A program made the position numbers and the translations under genes. Below are positions 1 to 11,600 of a stretch of DNA of 64,000 nucleotides, in pieces (the first letter of the stretch is position 1; the number at the start of each line of letters is the position of its first letter). The notes under the pieces were generated by a model. That model made no database searches and had not been told where the DNA came from. It saw only the letters and a list, made by a program, of their open reading frames with translations. The stretch spans positions 10,666,350-10,730,349 of the forward strand of contig OZ022242.1 in NCBI GenBank assembly GCA_963978895.1, given 5' to 3'. The stretch comes from Erpobdella octoculata (lineage: Eukaryota > Annelida > Clitellata > Hirudinida > Erpobdellidae).

Positions 1-1117
1 CATGACTGGAAATTGGAATGAATTTGATGAATCTTTCAACTGGTTTACCACTCAAATCAATGAAACGCAGAATGAGGGTCAACTGGTCAACATGACAAAT
101 ATCTGGAGTGGAATATACGCTGATTGCGAAATACTTGGCTGTTTTCACTTGTGATATGATAGTCAATAGAACTTCTTTAGCCATCAGCTGAATGAACTCA
201 TTACAAGTAGTGGAAGACAGATATGAAACAGAACCTCTACCGGCATTGCCATAGCGAGAAATATGACTGGCAAGAAACGGATCAAACTGAGAGAGAAGTT
301 CAATCAATCCCAGAAAATTCCCATTATTGCAGGAGCCTAAAATCTCATCTTGTCCACGAAAAGCAAGTCCTCTCTGTGCAAGAAATTTGACAACTGTAAC
401 AACCCTCCGAAGAACGTTCATCCAATAGCCACGTTCCATTTCAAACTGAGCCTCAAGGTGAGAAGTAATGTGACCTTCGCTTTTACCAAGAGATATGCTA
501 GCAACAACAGAATTTCGGTGTGCAACACTATTCTCATGTTCCACTAGACGATACGAATTTTTCCAGTCATTAAAACCACTTGTGAATTGATTTACACTGC
601 CAGAAAAGAGTTTGCATGATGAGCAGTACACTCTGCCAGAAGTCTGAGAATAAAGTAGCCATGTTCGCTTAACAGCCTCATCATTGGGAAGTTTCCTGAA
701 AAACATCGACGAAGTCAAGTACCTCGTTCTCCCATCATCATAAAGGTGTGCTGAATTAATGAAACTAATGTCGGTAACCTGTATATAGTTGGCTGCGATA
801 AATGACGTTTGGAGTTCGTCCGTAACAGCTGTCCATGTAGCAGGATCCGTCAAACAATGGTTGGATTTGGAAGGTGATTGTGGCCGTGGCGGTTCCGGTT
901 CCTCTTCCACCGAAACATTAGGCTCTGAAACCAACGCAGTGGGTTCCACTTCAACGTGAGTAGACGGAGGCTTTGGTCTACAGAACAAGTCTGTAATTTT
1001 GGGCATGCTAGCCACGTCTTTCCGCTGTTTCTCTTCTTCCAGTGCTTTCTTTTTCCGTTTCTCATGGCCACTTTCGTACGAACGTCCTATATCACGATTT
1101 CTGGAAGTTGAAGCCAT
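1..1117 (-). CDS. hAT-superfamily transposase, ZMYM1-like, N-terminal part (runs off window)
   Basis: One uninterrupted minus-strand frame runs from an ATG at 1117 to the left edge (372 codons, no stop). After a Lys/Glu-rich start and a Pro/Glu-rich stretch there is a TTF-type zinc finger (YCSSC at residues 164-168, then FNDWKN and HENSVAH near 183-200). It is followed by the DUF4371-like transposase core with STPDICHVDQLTLILRF and KPVERFIKF. This order is typical of ZMYM1-like hAT transposases, which cut and paste DNA through an RNase H-like fold. The motif usually seen as SVDSTPD is SVYSTPD here (Tyr335), so the first catalytic Asp may be lost. The hAT terminal repeat at 1572 lies just upstream of the start. 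No introns are apparent. It is either a transposon copy or a domesticated relative; the rest of the protein lies outside the window. Confidence 0.85.
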   Translation of the reverse strand, partial: MASTSRNRDIGRSYESGHEKRKKKALEEEKQRKDVASMPKITDLFCRPKPPSTHVEVEPTALVSEPNVSVEEEPEPPRPQSPSKSNHCLTDPATWTAVTDELQTSFIAANYIQVTDISFINSAHLYDDGRTRYLTSSMFFRKLPNDEAVKRTWLLYSQTSGRVYCSSCKLFSGSVNQFTSGFNDWKNSYRLVEHENSVAHRNSVVASISLGKSEGHITSHLEAQFEMERGYWMNVLRRVVTVVKFLAQRGLAFRGQDEILGSCNNGNFLGLIELLSQFDPFLASHISRYGNAGRGSVSYLSSTTCNEFIQLMAKEVLLTIISQVKTAKYFAISVYSTPDICHVDQLTLILRFIDLSGKPVERFIKFIPISSH

Positions 1118-1572
1118 GACTACAACTACTAAAAATTCTAAATACGATCTAGGAGATTCTTCTAAGTTCAAACGGATTACGGTACATTCAACGATTATAT
1201 TCAACGACTAGAATAAATATTAACAAATGATGTGATATGCATTGCAATGCCCGATGACGTCACATCGAACGCAGATGTTTACTGTGCCTATTAATATCTA
1301 GAGAGAGAAAGTGAGACACCATAGAGTAAACTGAACTAATAAATAAATCTTTTCTGCGTCTGCGTAATGCAAGGTGGTAGAAGTTTGACGTTGAGAGGGC
1401 CCGCAATTCGGGCCGGCAAATTAGTACCGTTCCGCCGTCCAGCCCGTCCTCAAAATTATACTTTACAATTACAACCACTGGCCACACTTTTTTACCTTGT
1501 TCAGCGCGGGGCCCCTAAAACCGCGGGGCCCTAGGCCATGGCCTAGTTGGCCTGTGCGTTAATCCGGCCCTG
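1..1572 (-). mobile_element. hAT DNA transposon, one end with transposase
   Basis: Reading the minus strand, the element begins at 1572 with CAGGGCCGGATTAACGCACA, a terminal sequence of the kind that starts many animal hAT elements. A perfect 16-bp palindrome (CTAGGCCATGGCCTAG, 1531-1546) follows and then GC-rich subterminal DNA. The transposase ATG is 455 bp inside. The other end lies outside the window, so the 8-bp target duplication (expected to match 1573-1580, attgcaaa) cannot be checked. Confidence 0.7.
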
Positions 1573-2200
1573 ATTGCAAACCTTGAAAGTGAAATTTAAC
1601 TAACTTCCCGTCAAGCTGAAATTTGAAGTATATACTAACTACTCATGACAAGGCATTCTATTGAAGTAATAATATTTTTTGAAAAAAATTTTTATAATTA
1701 AAATTAATAATTATCTATGCTTTAAAACAATTGCAAATCAAACACAATTATGAAGATATTTGCATAAATAAATTCAAAAAATGTCGTTTTAAAAGAAAAA
1801 TTTGCAACAAATGAAAATCTGGCAATACATGAAATATAAGTGACATGTGTGAAAGCCTCGTTCATTACGGCTTACTTGTTTGATTTTATTTCAACCAATC
1901 CAAGCCAACCATTTCTCAAAAAAATTAGACCCAACCCAATCTAACACGTATGTCAACTCAACTCATGTCAACCTTTATTGTCACCACCACGTTCGTGCGT
2001 GGTCACAATCAACTTCACAGTCGCAAAAGTCACCGTCTTAGTTTTCAAAGTTTTCTTTAAATTCAACTTCACCTCAATACTTTCACATCAGCACACCAAA
2101 TCGTCTGATATTATCAGATTGCAATATTCGCTAAAACCATTTCAAAGCACAATAAACCAATGCCACGGGATCCATTCATACATAAATGTAAACAGTATAC

Positions 2201-2202
<2 letters not shown>

Positions 2203-2242
<40 letters not shown>
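2203..2242. repeat. (TA)n microsatellite
   Basis: About 20 uninterrupted TA units. Confidence 0.95.
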
Positions 2243-2247
<5 letters not shown>

Positions 2248-2759
2248 CTCATACATGCGTATGATTGATAAATATACAAATACCTCGCCTTTATTTGGGA
2301 CCAACGTATCAGTACCTGGGGGACAGTCCGAGTAATAGCATTTAGTATTATGAAAACAAATATTATTCTCATTGTTTGCTGGTATTGAAGTTATTAATAT
2401 TTTTATTATGCTGGGAAATATGGGAAATTTCGAGTCCCTTTAAAATATTCAATATATCGTTTACCTACCATCACTCAGGGAACAAAAGAATACAACAATA
2501 GAGCTCTGATGTTATTATTTAATATATGCAGACGTGTTGAACTACACGTGTCTTTATACGCCCGTACACACGAACACACACACATATTCACACATACACA
2601 TACATACACGTGCAATGTCTCTTGTGATATGACACCGAGCATATAACAATCTTTCTTATGCATTTCTAATAAATATTTGCATGGACCCAGTTTAACTTGC
2701 ATCGCTTGCTCCAGAAAGCCAGTTTGAAACTCATACACGTACACACACATACACACACC

Positions 2760-2820
2760 CATTCACCCACCCACCCACCCACCCACCCACCCACACACAC
2801 GCACACACACACACACGCGC
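2760..2820. repeat. (CCCA)n / (CA)n compound microsatellite
   Basis: About seven CCCA units pass directly into a CA tract broken by CG steps. Confidence 0.9.
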
Positions 2821-3232
2821 TATATTCAGGTTCCTGATAAATAAAACCTGGACTTCACTGATGTTACAGCAAGTTCTCAATGTTTGTGGTTGGTCAACTT
2901 AAATTCATCTTCTCATTTAAACATTTAAACATTCAAACATTCTGCATGCAAATAAAATGTTTACCTCGTTCAAATATCGTAGTTAGTACTAATCTGTAAT
3001 CTCACTAATCTGCCATACGCACAAGAAATTGTTTTGCATGTGATCGATTAAAATCAACAACGCACACATGCTTAAACACGTCACATGCATACGAATCTGA
3101 TGGACAAACAAACGTTTTTGCTATCTTACCTGCTAACAGATTCTACAACGTCACAACGTCAGCGACCATCGTTCGAGTTTTTCAGCTTTTTCATAAGTCC
3201 GCACATCCATCAACATATATCAATCTCCCCAT

Positions 3233-3372
3233 TCATTCATTCATCCACCTGCCTGTCCATCCATCCATCCATTCATCCGTCCATCCGCTAATCCATTCGT
3301 CCGATGGTCCAACCATCCATCGTCCGTCCATCCATCCATCTATCAATCCGTCCGTCCACCCGTCCATCCATC
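3233..3372. repeat. Degenerate (CCAT/CCGT)n repeat
   Basis: Tetranucleotide repeat with many C/T changes. It is the complement type of the long GGAT tract at 60271-60537. Confidence 0.85.
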
Positions 3373-4064
3373 TATTTCTCTGCAATTCATCCACATATCG
3401 ATATATGTTTGTTGCATATAATAATAATTATCGATCAGTTTGCTTATTTTGTTAGCAGAAATTCGGTCCAAATCGAATTCGATAATTGCTTTTATGACAA
3501 ATCAAATTACAAAAGCATGGTAATCAAGTAATCATCTCCATGGCGACCCTACTACATTCCCCCTGACGACAGGGCACTCTCAAGTCTACATTCAGACAAC
3601 AACAAACATACTCACTCCTTGGATCCAATTAAATCTGACACCTATGTGATATTTATATATATATGAGTAATGATTATATATTCTGTATTACTGTATTTAT
3701 TTGTTTATTTAAATAGCAATCTAAGTTATGATGAACAATTTACGTAATTTATTTCATTGTTTGTTAATACTTTCTAATCTAAAGTTCATAAAATATATTC
3801 ATATAATAATTATTACAAAACTTGGGATTTAAATATTGTATAGCATATAATTTAATATTTTTGCAATAACAACAACTACTACTACTACTACTCGACTCAA
3901 TTACAATAAGTCAATTCTACTACAACAACTTCAACTGTTACAACTGAAATACATCTCAACTCAATTACTATGGCCTCAACTACAACTCAACTCAGCTAAT
4001 ACAGCAACTATTACTACCACAGCAACTCAAGTCTACTACCACAACTGCAACTGCTGCAACTCAA

Positions 4065-4225
4065 CTTAACACAACTCAATTACCACGACCTCAGAAACTA
4101 CAACTTAACTCAACTCAACTTAACACAACTCAATTACCACGACCTCAGCAACTACAACTTAACTCAACTTAACACAACTCAATTACCACGACCTCAGCAA
4201 CTACAACTTAACTCAACTTAACCCA
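4065..4225. repeat. Minisatellite of about 50 bp, three copies
   Basis: A unit containing TTAACACAACTCAATTACCA starts near 4067, 4121 and 4169. Spacing is about 54 then 49 bp; the difference is one extra CTCAA. It lies inside a wider CAACT-rich low-complexity stretch (3870-4240). Confidence 0.85.
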
Positions 4226-4576
4226 ACTACTAAAACAAACACGGTCCATCTTCAAACAGCACAACGACCACCACAACATTATTACATCAACACCACCGAA
4301 TCTACAACAGCCGGGACCGCCACGGTGAAGCAGAAAGAAAGTTGCACAGGAGCGTTAGAAGAAAATAAACAGTTAATAATTGTCAAATAAATAATTCCTT
4401 TTATGGTCTTCCAATGAAATCCAGTCACAGTCACGTGATGATACTGCTGGAGATGAATTGTGTGGTGATAATCATTTTAAAGGCATTTCTGGATTTTATA
4501 AGAAATGTAAAGTTTAGTTGTGTGTGATGAAGTGATGATAGTGATATTGAAGTGTTAATGATGATGGTGATGTGTT

Positions 4577-4800
4577 ACTGATGGTGATATGGTTACTGAT
4601 GATGATGTGGTTACTGATGATGGTATGGTTACTGATGATGATGTGGTTACTGATGATGATGGGGTTACTGATGATGGTGGGGTTACTGATGATGATGGGG
4701 TTACTGATGATGGTGGGGTTACTGATGATGGTGGGGTTACTGATGATGATGTGGTTACTGATGATGGTGGGGTTACTGATGATAGTGAGATTACTCAAGG
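4577..4800. repeat. 18-bp minisatellite (GGGGTTACTGATGATGGT)
   Basis: About 12 copies of an 18-bp unit with point variants (GTGG/GGGG, GATGAT/GATGGT). Since 18 is a multiple of three, several frames stay open and look like repetitive proteins. I see no reason to treat them as coding. Confidence 0.9.
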
Positions 4801-5384
4801 TGATGGGGTTACTAGTGGTTAAATAGTTAAATCATTAAACAATTGTTAAATTCGCAGTCTTAGCCACGTGGACAGATGAAGGGGTTGGCGCCTCTTTTGA
4901 GGTTTTGTTCATTAGTAATAGGTAAGAGACAAACTTAGAATGGAAATGTTTAGAAAAGGGTCGACTGGATCATGGAGACGCTCTAATTCGGCAACCAAGT
5001 CACGCACACTGAAAGTAATCCATAAGCCAGTGGAGACAAGCAGGAAGAGAAAGAGACTAAAGAAGAAAGAAAGAAAGACGATGGTACAGAGATATCCGGA
5101 GATAAAGATAAAGAAAAGAGTTTGATAAAAGACAGTAAACGAAACATATTTCTGTCCCAGTATTCCAAATGTAAACATGTTTAAGTTTCAAACAATCTGA
5201 TCACTCTGCGTGTGTCAGTCTATGTAAGCAAGGCAAGTCTCCCTCTGATGTCTTCGATTTTGTGCGAGCTGAACATAAACATTAATTATTGATGCGAAAA
5301 TAACCAATTAAGTTTAACTAAACACAATTTCGACGAAAATTAATAAGGAAATTTAAAAACCAAAAGAATAAAAAAAAAGTTTAC

Positions 5385-5502
5385 CTTTAAACGATTCGGC
5401 ATTCCCCAGGAGAAGAAAGTATATTAATAAACCGGTCGCCAACCATTTGAGTCTGCACAGGCAGCCACCACCACCGGCACAACAATTCGCATAATATTCC
5501 AT
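5385..5502 (-). CDS. Candidate first coding exon with signal peptide or membrane anchor
   Basis: On the minus strand an ATG at 5502 opens 39 codons that end at a good donor (AAAG|GTAAAC, GT at 5384-5383). The peptide starts MEYYANCCAGGGGCLCRLKW and continues into a hydrophobic run (LATGLLIYFLLLG), then NAESFK. This looks like a Cys/Gly-rich N-terminus followed by a signal peptide or signal anchor. The next exon would lie at lower coordinates and I could not identify it among the repeats there. The protein family is unknown. A chance frame is possible; the splice donor placed right after the hydrophobic segment is the main support. Confidence 0.4.
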
Positions 5503-6989
5503 ATATTTCTTCTTCTTTTGTTATTTACAAAAATTCAAAAATATTTACAAACAGAAACTTGTCGTCTCTTTTCACTCGAAGTGATGCAAAAACACTTCTA
5601 TTTCAAGACTGGCGACGAATGCATTTAAAAAACGAATGTTTATTCTGCTGAAAATTTTCCTCCAAAAAGTCAATACATTTTTTGATGTATTTTAAAAAAA
5701 TCGTTAGAAATTAATTCGAATTTACTGAAGATCGGGAAAGTAACGAACTGATCGTGGAAATGCTGGGATTGGAAGAAGTGCGGGCACTTATATATATAGC
5801 TGTGTATATTTATATATGTGCGTGTGTGTGTGTGCCACAGAATGGCGGGATTATAGGGACAACTGCATAGTAATGAATTCAAGAGTGTGTGTTTCTAAGT
5901 ATGTATGAGTGTGTCTGCTTGTCTGTCTGTCTGCTGTCTGTCGTCTGTGGTCATTTGCTGACTGTCTATTGTTTGTTGTCTGTAGTCTGTGTAATATGGG
6001 TTGTATGTCTTTAATTATATCTCTATCACTTAGTGCATTATTGAGTAACTTTGTGTATTATCGAGTCGATGTGAACATTCGCTAATTTGTACATTTAATG
6101 AAGTTATTTTATGTAATTTTATATGTGTGCACACGCGTCTGTGTATGCACGTGCACATGGGCGTGCGAGTAGTTCTGTGAGTGACTGTACGCACAGACAA
6201 CAACGCACTTGGTAAGTTCACGCAGATGCCACATGTGAGAGTGCATTCCTATCCTACTCGCTCATATATTATTATTAATATTATTATTTTTAAATCCTCG
6301 TTTTTTCTACGCTCCAGATTTAGAGAAGGCAAAAAAATAAATGAATATCTTCAATTCCTATTCATCTTTTCATCGCCACGACACGCACACAAACCAGCTC
6401 TTTCTCCAGTTGACAGTTTGATTGAAGACTTCGTGGACGTGCGGGTGGACGGAATAGAATGATTGAAAGATCGAAAGATTGGATGAATGAACGGATGGAT
6501 GAAGTTAGGAATGTGTAAAAGCGGATAGAGAGGCACAAGTTCAGACTGGCGCACATTTACACCCACGAACTCATGTGGTAGAATTCGCCGAGGTGTATAA
6601 ACACACTTGACTCAATAAGCAAGTTTACTGATTACGAAAAGCTATTGGAAATAAACAAATCGCTTGCCAACTTCATATTTTGGATAAGAAAACTATGCGA
6701 ACTTATTAGCCTATTAGCACTCAGTCATTCAATTATTCATTAATTAATTTATTCATCCAGGGGTCAACCCTCCCTACATATCATCCATTCACCAGTTTGG
6801 TAACATTAACCCACTTAAAAATAGAATGAAATAGAATGAAATAACTCAAATAACCCTTTTTCGTCTCGACGCGACGTTCAACGACAGACGATAATGTTGA
6901 TTAAACGTGCCACAAATTAAACATTCCCTCAATCAGCTAATGGTTTCGACCCCATTTAATGTTATTCTCCTCATTTTTTTCTCGTTTTT

Positions 6990-7190
6990 CCTACCAGCCC
7001 CGTCATCATCATCATCGTCGTCCTCGTCGACGTCGACGTTATCATCATCACCACCACCACCACCACCACAATCACTATCATCCTCATCATCATCATCATC
7101 ATCATCCTCATCGTCGTCGTAGTCGTTATCCTCATCATCATCGTCATCATCATCATCGTCCTCGTCACCGCCATCACAATGATCATCGTC
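6990..7190. repeat. (TCA/TCG/CCA)n trinucleotide tract
   Basis: Degenerate trinucleotide repeat. It produces long low-complexity frames (Asp-, His- or Ser-rich) on both strands that are not genes. Confidence 0.9.
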
Positions 7191-7373
7191 AAAACCGCCA
7201 TCGCCACCATGCCATCCACCTAGTTGTTTCATTTCATTCTTTTACAAGAGGATCGCTTCAGAGTTTCTGCACCGACTCACCCCAATAATGCTGCTAATGA
7301 TGAACTGCCGCTCCACCCACCCGCTCATCTTTCTTTTATACACTCCACATCAACAACAAAATAAATATTAAAT

Positions 7374-7376
<3 letters not shown>

Positions 7377-7465
<89 letters not shown>
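7377..7465. repeat. (TA)n microsatellite
   Basis: About 44 TA units. Confidence 0.95.
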
Positions 7466-7470
<5 letters not shown>

Positions 7471-8059
7471 CATATACAGTGACAAAGAAAGAAAAGAGAA
7501 AGGAAGTGAAAAGGAAATGACAAAAATATGAAAAAACATCGAAAAAAAATTAAAAAAGAATCCAACAGCTAAAATCGATGGAAGCCAGCAGTAATTACTT
7601 CTTAGCATGACAGCAAGAGAGCACATTTTGAGAATTTAAGAAAATTATGCTCTCTCTCGTAAGTCGGCGTTGATAGCATCGAAAAAAGCATAGAAATGGC
7701 TGGCATGCATGGTTGTATGCATATATGCATATTAAGACGCGTCGTGCATGCACAATGCACAATGATGGTCCGTACAAGAGAGTTACGGGACTGTAACAAC
7801 CACCTCCGACCCATTCGTTGCTCCTCAGAGAATTTACGTAAAATGCTTCCAGCGGGCTCATCGGGGCTATATAGAAAAATAGCAACCGAAAAACCGGGCT
7901 ATATAAATCGGTCAATAGAGCCGTTGTTTGGGCCCATGCAAGTGACAAAAAGAGTAATAATAAGCAAATAAAATGCCAATCAATTGACCATCGATTTGCC
8001 TTTTTGTCTGCCAATGGGCGCCAATGAAGACCACCCGACTGTATTTAATGTAACATTTG

Positions 8060-8259
8060 NNNNNNNNNNNNNNNNNNNNNNNNNNNNNNNNNNNNNNNNN
8101 NNNNNNNNNNNNNNNNNNNNNNNNNNNNNNNNNNNNNNNNNNNNNNNNNNNNNNNNNNNNNNNNNNNNNNNNNNNNNNNNNNNNNNNNNNNNNNNNNNNN
8201 NNNNNNNNNNNNNNNNNNNNNNNNNNNNNNNNNNNNNNNNNNNNNNNNNNNNNNNNNNN
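8060..8259. other. Assembly gap (200 N)
   Basis: Exactly 200 ambiguous bases, probably a fixed-size scaffold join. The sequence just right of the gap begins with a tandem TTGTTCATTA duplication, so a repeat may have broken the assembly. Confidence 0.99.
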
Positions 8260-8597
8260 TTTGTTCATTATTTGTTCATTATTTGTGCCTTTTGGAACGT
8301 GAAGCCCCTTGAGCCTAAAATGTTAGAAAATGATTTATTATTATATATTAAAATATAAATTATATATATAATAAATAATAATTTTTTGAAATGTGAATTA
8401 ATTTTTAAAGAAATAAAAAATGTTTAGTAGAAAGGAAAGAATTGAATACATTAACTAGCAGATGGGACTCTTTTAAAGAGGAATAAGGAAAGAGGAGGAA
8501 TCATGTTTCAACATCAGACGCAGGAGGAATTGTAATGAAATGCTTATTGAAAGAAACGCCGTTTAGTAACACTCTCTTTCTTTCATTCGTTGTATCC

Positions 8598-8715
<118 letters not shown>

Positions 8716-11159
8716 CAAGCTTTGTGTATTTTCTTTCTGAAAAATCAACTAGATACTCCTAGGGTCAGAACATCACAATAAACAATGCAGGAAAGAGAAG
8801 ACGACCCAACCTTACTTATAAATTAATGGTATTACCATAAAACAAATAAAATAAAAAATACCATTAGTACTACTAATGATAATAACTATAAAAATATATG
8901 GGTAATAAATAAATTGCATTAATTAATATTGATTCATAATTATCAATACATTGATTTATAATTATAACAATGTCGATTTTTAATTATCACCTTATTTTAA
9001 ATTTGTTCAAATAAAATAAAATCTCTCTTTTTCTCCCATTTCTTATTGTTTATATTCTTTATTTTGGTACAATTCTATCTATCTTTTCTTTTCTTCCGGA
9101 ACAACGTCAGACACTTCAGATTGTAAACTCTTGCCAATAGACCTTACTAAAGGACTGATTTTTCGTTGCTCAGCCCCGGCCTGTTACAACTTGGCCCGGT
9201 TCGTTTTGTCATAGGCTAAATATTTCAAGCTCGGCCCATCTAATTTGGGTCCTGCCCATCTTTAACGACCTAAAATCGCTATAGTTGGCACAAAATCTCG
9301 GCCCGGCCTGGCTTTATTTCAAACTCGTACAACCCCGGCCCGTGCAGTAATCTAGTAGACCCTACCTCACCATGGTTCAGAAAACCCTTGAAGAAAAACA
9401 TATAAAAAATGTCTGATATAAACATTTCCATCGCTTCAACTACATCCCACATCAAACCCAGACTTGAATAATCTGTTTTGGTTACCTTCTTAAGCGATCA
9501 ATCAAATAAACTTGCAAAGCGCTTTTTTTAATTCAAAGGAGCACGCTCTCTATTAAATTCTCGAAATAAAAATGTTCTAAAAAATCCGAAAAACAACAGC
9601 AAATTACAAGATGTACAGGTACTTACATTTTTTTAAATAGTTTACAGTCCTTTACACCAGGCGTTTTAAGACTTTAATAACGGTATGTAGAAAATACCAA
9701 AGTACTGTTACTTTCTTTTCCCTCCTTTTTCCAGGCTTGAGACTGGCTCACAAAAACAAAACGCAATTGGGTACTTAATTAGAAGGTAGAAGTCTATAAA
9801 CATAATTTACCAACAAACACAAGAAAACAAAATTCAGCAAAAACATAAATAACTGAAAATATGAAACAATTATTAAGCTATATAAAAACAATTCAATATG
9901 GCCTTCAATATGGCACCACCAATGACACTAAACTAAAAACCACGAAAAAACTATTTTTCAGAGTTAACATAATAACATACTTTAAAAAGGCATCAATGGT
10001 AGTGAAAAACATTAAAAAATCCTTTACACACAGAAAAACTAATAAATTAAACTTTTAATCAAATAAAAAAAACCAAAAAAATAATATGTGAAGAAAAGTC
10101 CAAAATCAAAAAACCATTTGTTTTACATTATAAATATTCTACTACTACTACTATTCTACTATACAAAAATAACAATTGACCAATTAACCAGCCATTCAGT
10201 CAGACACACACACACACAAAAGAAGTCCCAGTCCAAAAAAGTCATTAACGAATCATCCTCACACAGTTGAACTGTTGATGCTGGCAAGAGCTGCAAATGT
10301 TGAAATTAAGCCAGACGATGAGAAAGACGCTGGCAGGCGAGAGCCGTTGACTACTAGTTACGAGCGGGATGAAGGTTTGGCTGGAGGCAGAAAGGACCAG
10401 CAGCGATACCATACCCAGTGAGGTTCATCCGAGGCTAGCTTAAGATGAGGTCGATATGCCGCTCCTGTCCATCCTATTGCACAGTAGCGGTTGCGGGGTA
10501 AATCGACCAGTAGACCCACAAAAGCTTTGTACTTTCGTCGGCCTCAAACCCAAAACTAATACACGGACACTCGTTTCGCGCCACTTGAACACGTCACAAA
10601 ACACTCCAACATAAATATCAACTACATTGTCTCAGGCGGATACAGACATTAATCAATCCAAAAAATACGATGATCTATGAGACCACGGCCGATAGAAAAC
10701 TCAAAGCTTCTCATCATCAGCCATTCAAATTTGTCAGATGCCGGAGAGTCGAGATCGTCGAAGTGAGTTTTTAGATCTTCAAAAAAACACAAAATTTAAA
10801 TTTGTAAAATTCATTAAATATTTTTAAATAAGTTAACTATTTTATAAGAAAGAACCATTTGGCCGCTGCTAACAAAACGTCATTGGTTTCACTTTCACTA
10901 AAGCAGTGACTTATCTTTCGTAGATGGCTTGTGGCTTAAGCCAAATAAAGTTTTAAATAATGTTTGTTTAATGCGATGATGTTATTTAATGCTGTTAGTA
11001 TTATATAAATCTCCTGACATGCAATATCGAACATCTAAAACTAACATCTGAGATTTACGATTGCTGTGGTCACGCACACACAGTGGAGCGCCCACAGGAG
11101 AGAGCTTGAACCCCCACCCCCGAAATTATTTTCAAATATTTTAATGCATGATTGAGTGT

Positions 11160-11600
11160 ATGTGTGGCTACGGTCGCAGCCAAAAAAGGGGTTTCTGGGA
11201 TTAGAACTCTCCCCCCAAATTGTTCCAGAATTTTTTTTTTAAATCAGTAGTTAAATCCTCACCCCCTTCAAAATAATATTCCAAAAAAAAATTACTGCAT
11301 GAAAATATATGAATAAACTGATGAAAGATTAATGTAAAATTATCTTTGATAATTAGTCATTTTATATGTTCTAGTACATTACTGCTATAACTTTCATGAA
11401 AAAATATTGGGGTTTTCATATACATGGCAAAAAAACTCTTTTTAGAAGTTTTTGTCGTAGACGAAATTAAGGGGTTCAACTCTTTTGTATTTGAATATAT
11501 ATTCAACACCAATTTTTGACTATATTTTGAATAAAATGGCTGATATGTTATCAAACTAAAATAGCTTATTTATCTAATTAATACACATTATTTTTTGAAA
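11160..11600. mobile_element. Old interspersed repeat, copy 1 (partner at 29262-29790)
   Basis: Segments here recur in the same order in the copy near 29262-29790: a 'ggtcgcagcc...' start, a run like 'aaaaaaaaattactgcatga' against 'aaaaaaaattactatgtga', then 'ttttcatatacatggcaa', 'ggggttcaactcttttgtat' and 'attcaacaccaatttttgac' with close matches. The partner starts with 'gggcgcatccaagggg' and ends with '...cctgggggcaccactgcagg', which resemble hAT-type ends. It is probably a diverged non-autonomous DNA transposon. Boundaries are approximate. Confidence 0.5.

Larger units (their letters stand above)
1573..5384. other. Intergenic, microsatellites, no supported gene
   Basis: AT-rich DNA with simple repeats (TA, CA/CCCA, CCAT, CAACT-rich and an 18-bp minisatellite, listed separately). 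Open frames here are repeats or short random frames without domains or good splice sites. Confidence 0.6.

Noticed and set aside
4514..4826. Repetitive six-residue frames on both strands that look like a repeat protein
   Set aside because: An 18-bp minisatellite keeps several frames open at once; there is no codon bias toward one frame, no splice context and no signal sequence.
7595..8014. 139-codon minus-strand frame with a hydrophobic segment
   Set aside because: It has no recognisable domain, overlaps other open frames and abuts the assembly gap. A partial gene cannot be excluded.
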